DNA of 64,000 nt from Paenibacillus sp. OV219. GTDB taxonomy: Bacteria > Bacillota > Bacilli > Paenibacillales > Paenibacillaceae. A program made the position numbers and the translations under genes. Within the stretch, counting starts at the first letter, position 1; each line of letters starts with the position of its first letter. Positions 61,396-64,000 of this stretch are shown piece by piece. The stretch covers positions 1-64,000 of the forward strand of contig NZ_FOCJ01000009.1 in assembly GCF_900110075.1 (NCBI RefSeq), written 5' to 3'. The notes under the pieces were generated by a model. The model had not been told where the DNA came from and did no database searches. It saw only the letters and a program-made list of their open reading frames with translations.

Positions 61396-62394
61396 ATGTC
61401 TGTAACCATCTACGATGTGGCAAAAGAAGCTGGGGTTTCTGTTGCTACAGTGTCCAGGGTCATTAATCAGCAACCTGGTGTAAAGACACATACGAAACAA
61501 CGGGTCATGAATGCAGTGGAGAAATTGAAATATCAATACAATCATGCTGCAGTCGCATTAGCTACTGGAAAGAGCAATGTGATCGGACTCATGCTGCCTA
61601 ATCTCCAGAATCCTTTTTATGCCGAAGTGGCAGAGGGGATTTATCAGGAGGCCATGAATAGAGGCGTAAATGTGATTACATTAAATCTTATGGACGGCAA
61701 AAATATGGACGCCGGGCTTCGGCTTCTGAACCAATTCTCTATGGATGGATTGCTGGCCATGGATATCTCTAAGGATCTGCTCAGCAAGGTGGAAAATCTG
61801 ATTGAGCATGTGGTATTGGTTGGAAACGATTATCTTGACGGCAGAACAACTTGTATCGTAACCGATAATTTTAGCGGCATTCAAATGGTGATGCGTCATC
61901 TCTTGTCATTAGGGCATACGCGCATTGCATTACTGTCGGAAAAATCGGAGTACAACGACGTGAAAGACCGTATTCGCGCCTATTATCATTGCATGGAAGA
62001 GGCAGGTCTGTCAGAAGTCAGACAGGTCATTTATACGGACGGATCGCTAATTGAAGATGGAGAAAAAGAAGGGGAGAAATGGGTTAGGCAAGGCTTGGAT
62101 CACACAGCGATTCTAGTAACCAACGATATGATGGCCATTGGACTAATTAAAGCGTTGAAATCTGCTGGAAAGAAAATTCCGGAAGATATTTCAGTCGCTG
62201 GATTCGACGGCACATGGGTGTCTGCCATTGTAGACCCGCCATTAACTAGCGTTGCCCAACCTAAGTTTGAGATGGGGACTTCTGCAATTTCGCTTATTAT
62301 GGAAATGTTCCAGTCCCCACTCTCAACGCCACGTAAAATCGTATTAAGTCCAAGGCTTCAGATTGGTGGCACAACGGCCGCAATCCAATCATAG
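61396..62394 (+). CDS. LacI-family transcriptional regulator
   Basis: A 332-residue LacI/GalR regulator. The helix-turn-helix and hinge are clear: VTIYDVAKEAGVSVATVSRV, then YNHAAVALATGKSNVIGLML; the effector domain follows with LLAMDISKD and the late SVAGFDGT. It is the third gene of the iolG-iolE-lacI unit, so it very likely binds O1/O2 and controls itself with the catabolic genes. ACGGGG lies upstream of the ATG at 61396; TTG 61387 is a weaker alternative. No clear terminator follows. Induction by inositol or a breakdown product is inferred. Confidence 0.9.
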   Translation: MSVTIYDVAKEAGVSVATVSRVINQQPGVKTHTKQRVMNAVEKLKYQYNHAAVALATGKSNVIGLMLPNLQNPFYAEVAEGIYQEAMNRGVNVITLNLMDGKNMDAGLRLLNQFSMDGLLAMDISKDLLSKVENLIEHVVLVGNDYLDGRTTCIVTDNFSGIQMVMRHLLSLGHTRIALLSEKSEYNDVKDRIRAYYHCMEEAGLSEVRQVIYTDGSLIEDGEKEGEKWVRQGLDHTAILVTNDMMAIGLIKALKSAGKKIPEDISVAGFDGTWVSAIVDPPLTSVAQPKFEMGTSAISLIMEMFQSPLSTPRKIVLSPRLQIGGTTAAIQS

Positions 62395-62492
62395 AACAGG
62401 CGATACACAATTCGCCAAACGATGTCGCAGCGCTCGTTCCGAGAGGCAATCGGGCGAGTGCTGATCTCAGGCAACATGTTGTTAATAAATGA

Positions 62493-62551
62493 TTGACAAA
62501 CAAATAAACGGTGACCTATTATAGTCACATAATCGATTTAGTAAATCGATT
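62493..62551 (+). promoter_or_regulatory. Sigma-A promoter with 21-bp palindromic operator
   Basis: TTGACA (62493-62498), 18-bp spacer, TATTAT (62517-62522), then a perfect 21-bp palindrome (arms AATCGATTTA and TAAATCGATT, 62531-62551) at about +1 to +21. It differs from O1/O2, so a different regulator may act here. A leader of about 300 bases follows before the binding-protein gene. Confidence 0.65.
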
Positions 62552-62774
62552 TAGCAAATCAATCTCACCATCAACATCCAGATATGAACCTCATTTTTCC
62601 CACCTAGAACCTTCCCACCTGTAACCTTCCTACTGGACATTCTGATCATCCATCACGAGTCTAAGCTTGTAACTTCTTGAGTACGTTGCGATTACACATT
62701 TCCAAGCCCCATGATACGGCATTTAGGAGCAATCAGTTGTTTATCTGATTTGTACAGCGTTGACAGAAGAGTTA

Positions 62775-62788
62775 TGTAAGCGGTACCA
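62775..62788. promoter_or_regulatory. Candidate CcpA (cre) site before the sugar-binding protein
   Basis: TGTAAGCGGTACCA matches cre consensus TGWAANCGNTNWCA at 13 of 14 positions. It lies inside an inverted repeat TATGTAA (62773) / TTACATA (62797) and downstream of the promoter, where CcpA would act as a roadblock. Confidence 0.45.
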
Positions 62789-62848
62789 CGTTGAAGTTAC
62801 ATACCTTGATGACCATGTAGCTTTAAATTTGAAGCTGGGGGAATGAAG

Positions 62849-64000
62849 ATGAAGGTTTATCGAATGAAAGGTATTGTGGTGATGTTAATCTGTTTTCTAC
62901 TGGTTGCTTCGGCTTGCAGCAAGGACAACAGCTCAGATCAAGATAATGCAGCTGCAGCAAAGGGCTTGGGACCGTATGGCAAATTTGACAGTGTAGTTGA
63001 TTTATCCATTGGTAGAAACAATGGTACTCTTGCTGATTCAAGGCTCCCCGAAGGAGAAACATTTACAAATAACTTATATGTCAAACATTTGCTCGATAAG
63101 CTGAATGTAAAGATCTCCTATGCTTTTGAAACCCAAACGGATGAAGCTTATCAGCAAAAAATAAACCTCGCGATTACGAGCAGGGATCTACCAGATGCAT
63201 TTTTTGTAAACGAGCTGCAGCTGCATCAATTGGTTGATGCGAATCTCATCCAAGACCTAACGGATATCTACGATAACACTGCAAGTCCTCTGCTGAAAGA
63301 AATGTATGACAGCTACGATGGACGTGCTTTGAACAGGGCAACGATTGACGGTAAATTATATGGTCTTCCGGGAACCAATTACGGTGGCCAACAAACGATG
63401 ATGTGGATCAGACAGGACTGGTTGGATAAACTGGGCCTTAAGATTCCGAGAACACTTGATGAATTGGAAAAAGTCGCTAAGGCCTTTATCGAACAAGACC
63501 CGGACGGTAACGGTGAAGCGGATACATTGGGGCTAACCGGATCGACAAGACTTGGAGGCGACTGGAACGGCGGGATGGATTTCAATCCAATCTTCGGGGT
63601 TTATAAATCGTTTCCACGGCAATGGATTAAGGATAAAGACGGTAATATCGTATATGGCGGTACACAACCAGAGACGAAAGCGGCATTAGGGAAGCTTCGT
63701 GACTTATACGCCTCGGGTATTATCGATAAACAATTTGCTACCCGTGAAGAAACCGAGGAGGTTGTTGCCAGTGGAAAAGCCGGAATTATATCCGGTCCCT
63801 GGTGGTATGGTTATTGGCCGCTCCCCGATAGCATAAAGCTTAATCCGAAAGCAGAATGGACACCTTTCACGGGTATCACTGATAGTGAAGGTACTATCAA
63901 TATATTTGACCAGGACCCTAGCTCCGACGAATTTTTGGTCGTGAAAAAAGGTTATAAATACCCGGATGCTGTTATTAATGTATTTAATGTGTTTTACGAC
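62849..64000 (+). CDS. Extracellular solute-binding lipoprotein (partial, 3' end outside window)
   Basis: An open frame of 384 codons running to the window edge, so the C-terminus is missing. The N-terminus is a lipoprotein signal (GIVVMLICFLLVASAC, with the cysteine of the lipobox near residue 23), followed by a family 1 solute-binding domain: DLPDAFFVNELQLHQLVDAN, VYDNT-like turn, then MWIRQDWLDKLGLKIPRTLD, a hallmark of Paenibacillus oligosaccharide-binding proteins, and SGKAGIISGPWWYGYWPLPD. GGGGG lies 7 bases before ATG 62849; ATG 62843 is also possible. It may be the first gene of an ABC sugar importer whose permeases lie beyond the window. Confidence 0.88.
   Translation, partial: MKVYRMKGIVVMLICFLLVASACSKDNSSDQDNAAAAKGLGPYGKFDSVVDLSIGRNNGTLADSRLPEGETFTNNLYVKHLLDKLNVKISYAFETQTDEAYQQKINLAITSRDLPDAFFVNELQLHQLVDANLIQDLTDIYDNTASPLLKEMYDSYDGRALNRATIDGKLYGLPGTNYGGQQTMMWIRQDWLDKLGLKIPRTLDELEKVAKAFIEQDPDGNGEADTLGLTGSTRLGGDWNGGMDFNPIFGVYKSFPRQWIKDKDGNIVYGGTQPETKAALGKLRDLYASGIIDKQFATREETEEVVASGKAGIISGPWWYGYWPLPDSIKLNPKAEWTPFTGITDSEGTINIFDQDPSSDEFLVVKKGYKYPDAVINVFNVFYD

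Noticed and set aside
62433-62462. Hairpin GCGCTCG/CGAGTGC after the LacI gene as a terminator
   Set aside because: No T-run follows, so it was not listed as a terminator.

Overview
The window reads as a chromosomal segment from a spore-forming Bacillota of the Paenibacillaceae type (moderate GC). Supporting this are two SspH-type small acid-soluble spore proteins, a CIRCE-controlled groES-groEL operon, T-box riboswitches, a polyamine ABC operon, Ku/LigD-type end joining, and the conserved order thiL-tsaE-tsaB-rimI-tsaD ... ABC-F ... moaC ... tatA-tatC ... groESL known from Bacillus. No phage, transposase, CRISPR, rRNA or tRNA gene was recognised. The genus is an inference; no search was run.

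Layout. 0-7 kb: sspH, a divergent LysR regulator/oxidoreductase pair, two tandem GH25 lysozyme paralogues without signal peptides, a membrane-anchored unknown, a 5'-nucleotidase-like protein and aminoglycoside 6-adenylyltransferase. 7.2-7.7 kb: two repeat arrays. 7.7-15.5 kb: DinB protein, potABCD operon, an unknown, and a three-gene ABC-2 exporter. 15.5-16.3 kb: a long array of paired hairpins. 16.3-20.1 kb: MerR/TipAS regulator with a 19-bp-spacer promoter, MOSC protein, membrane protein plus TetR, YmaF. 20.3-31.9 kb: GH51 arabinofuranosidase, a beta-propeller glycosidase gene broken by one in-frame stop, PP2C, SDR, PAP2, a stalk-domain protein, glycerate kinase, ECF sigma factor, an HD-GYP-like protein lacking the His of its HD pair, HxlR and an aldo/keto reductase. 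32-36 kb: a split NHEJ system (ku, ligase, polymerase as separate genes) divergent from a spore-type gene pair. 36-38 kb: paired half-size ChrA transporters and a nucleoside hydrolase. 38.7-43.8 kb: YitT protein and the thiL-tsa operon. 43.8-46.8 kb: two T-boxes in series with Leu specifiers before leuA, then a HIT protein. 46.9-47.2 kb: a dense cluster of DnaA boxes. 47.2-57.8 kb: YhgE/Pip protein, ABC-F, folate and molybdenum cofactor genes, Tat translocase, groESL. 58-64 kb: membrane acyltransferase and a more AT-rich inositol-type catabolic cluster (iolG-iolE-lacI plus a sugar-binding lipoprotein cut by the window end) with visible operators.

The least explained material is intergenic. 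Arrays at 7.25, 15.59 and 16.14 kb share one architecture: hairpins with constant TGAGAG/CTCTCA outer arms, variable but still complementary inner stems, and alternating start-to-start spacings of about 50-52 and 60-62 bp. A separate 51-bp tandem array at 7.47 kb has alternating A/B units, and a two-copy 51-bp repeat lies before leuA. A terminator-like hairpin is shared by the two ends of the window (11-58 and 59139-59180).
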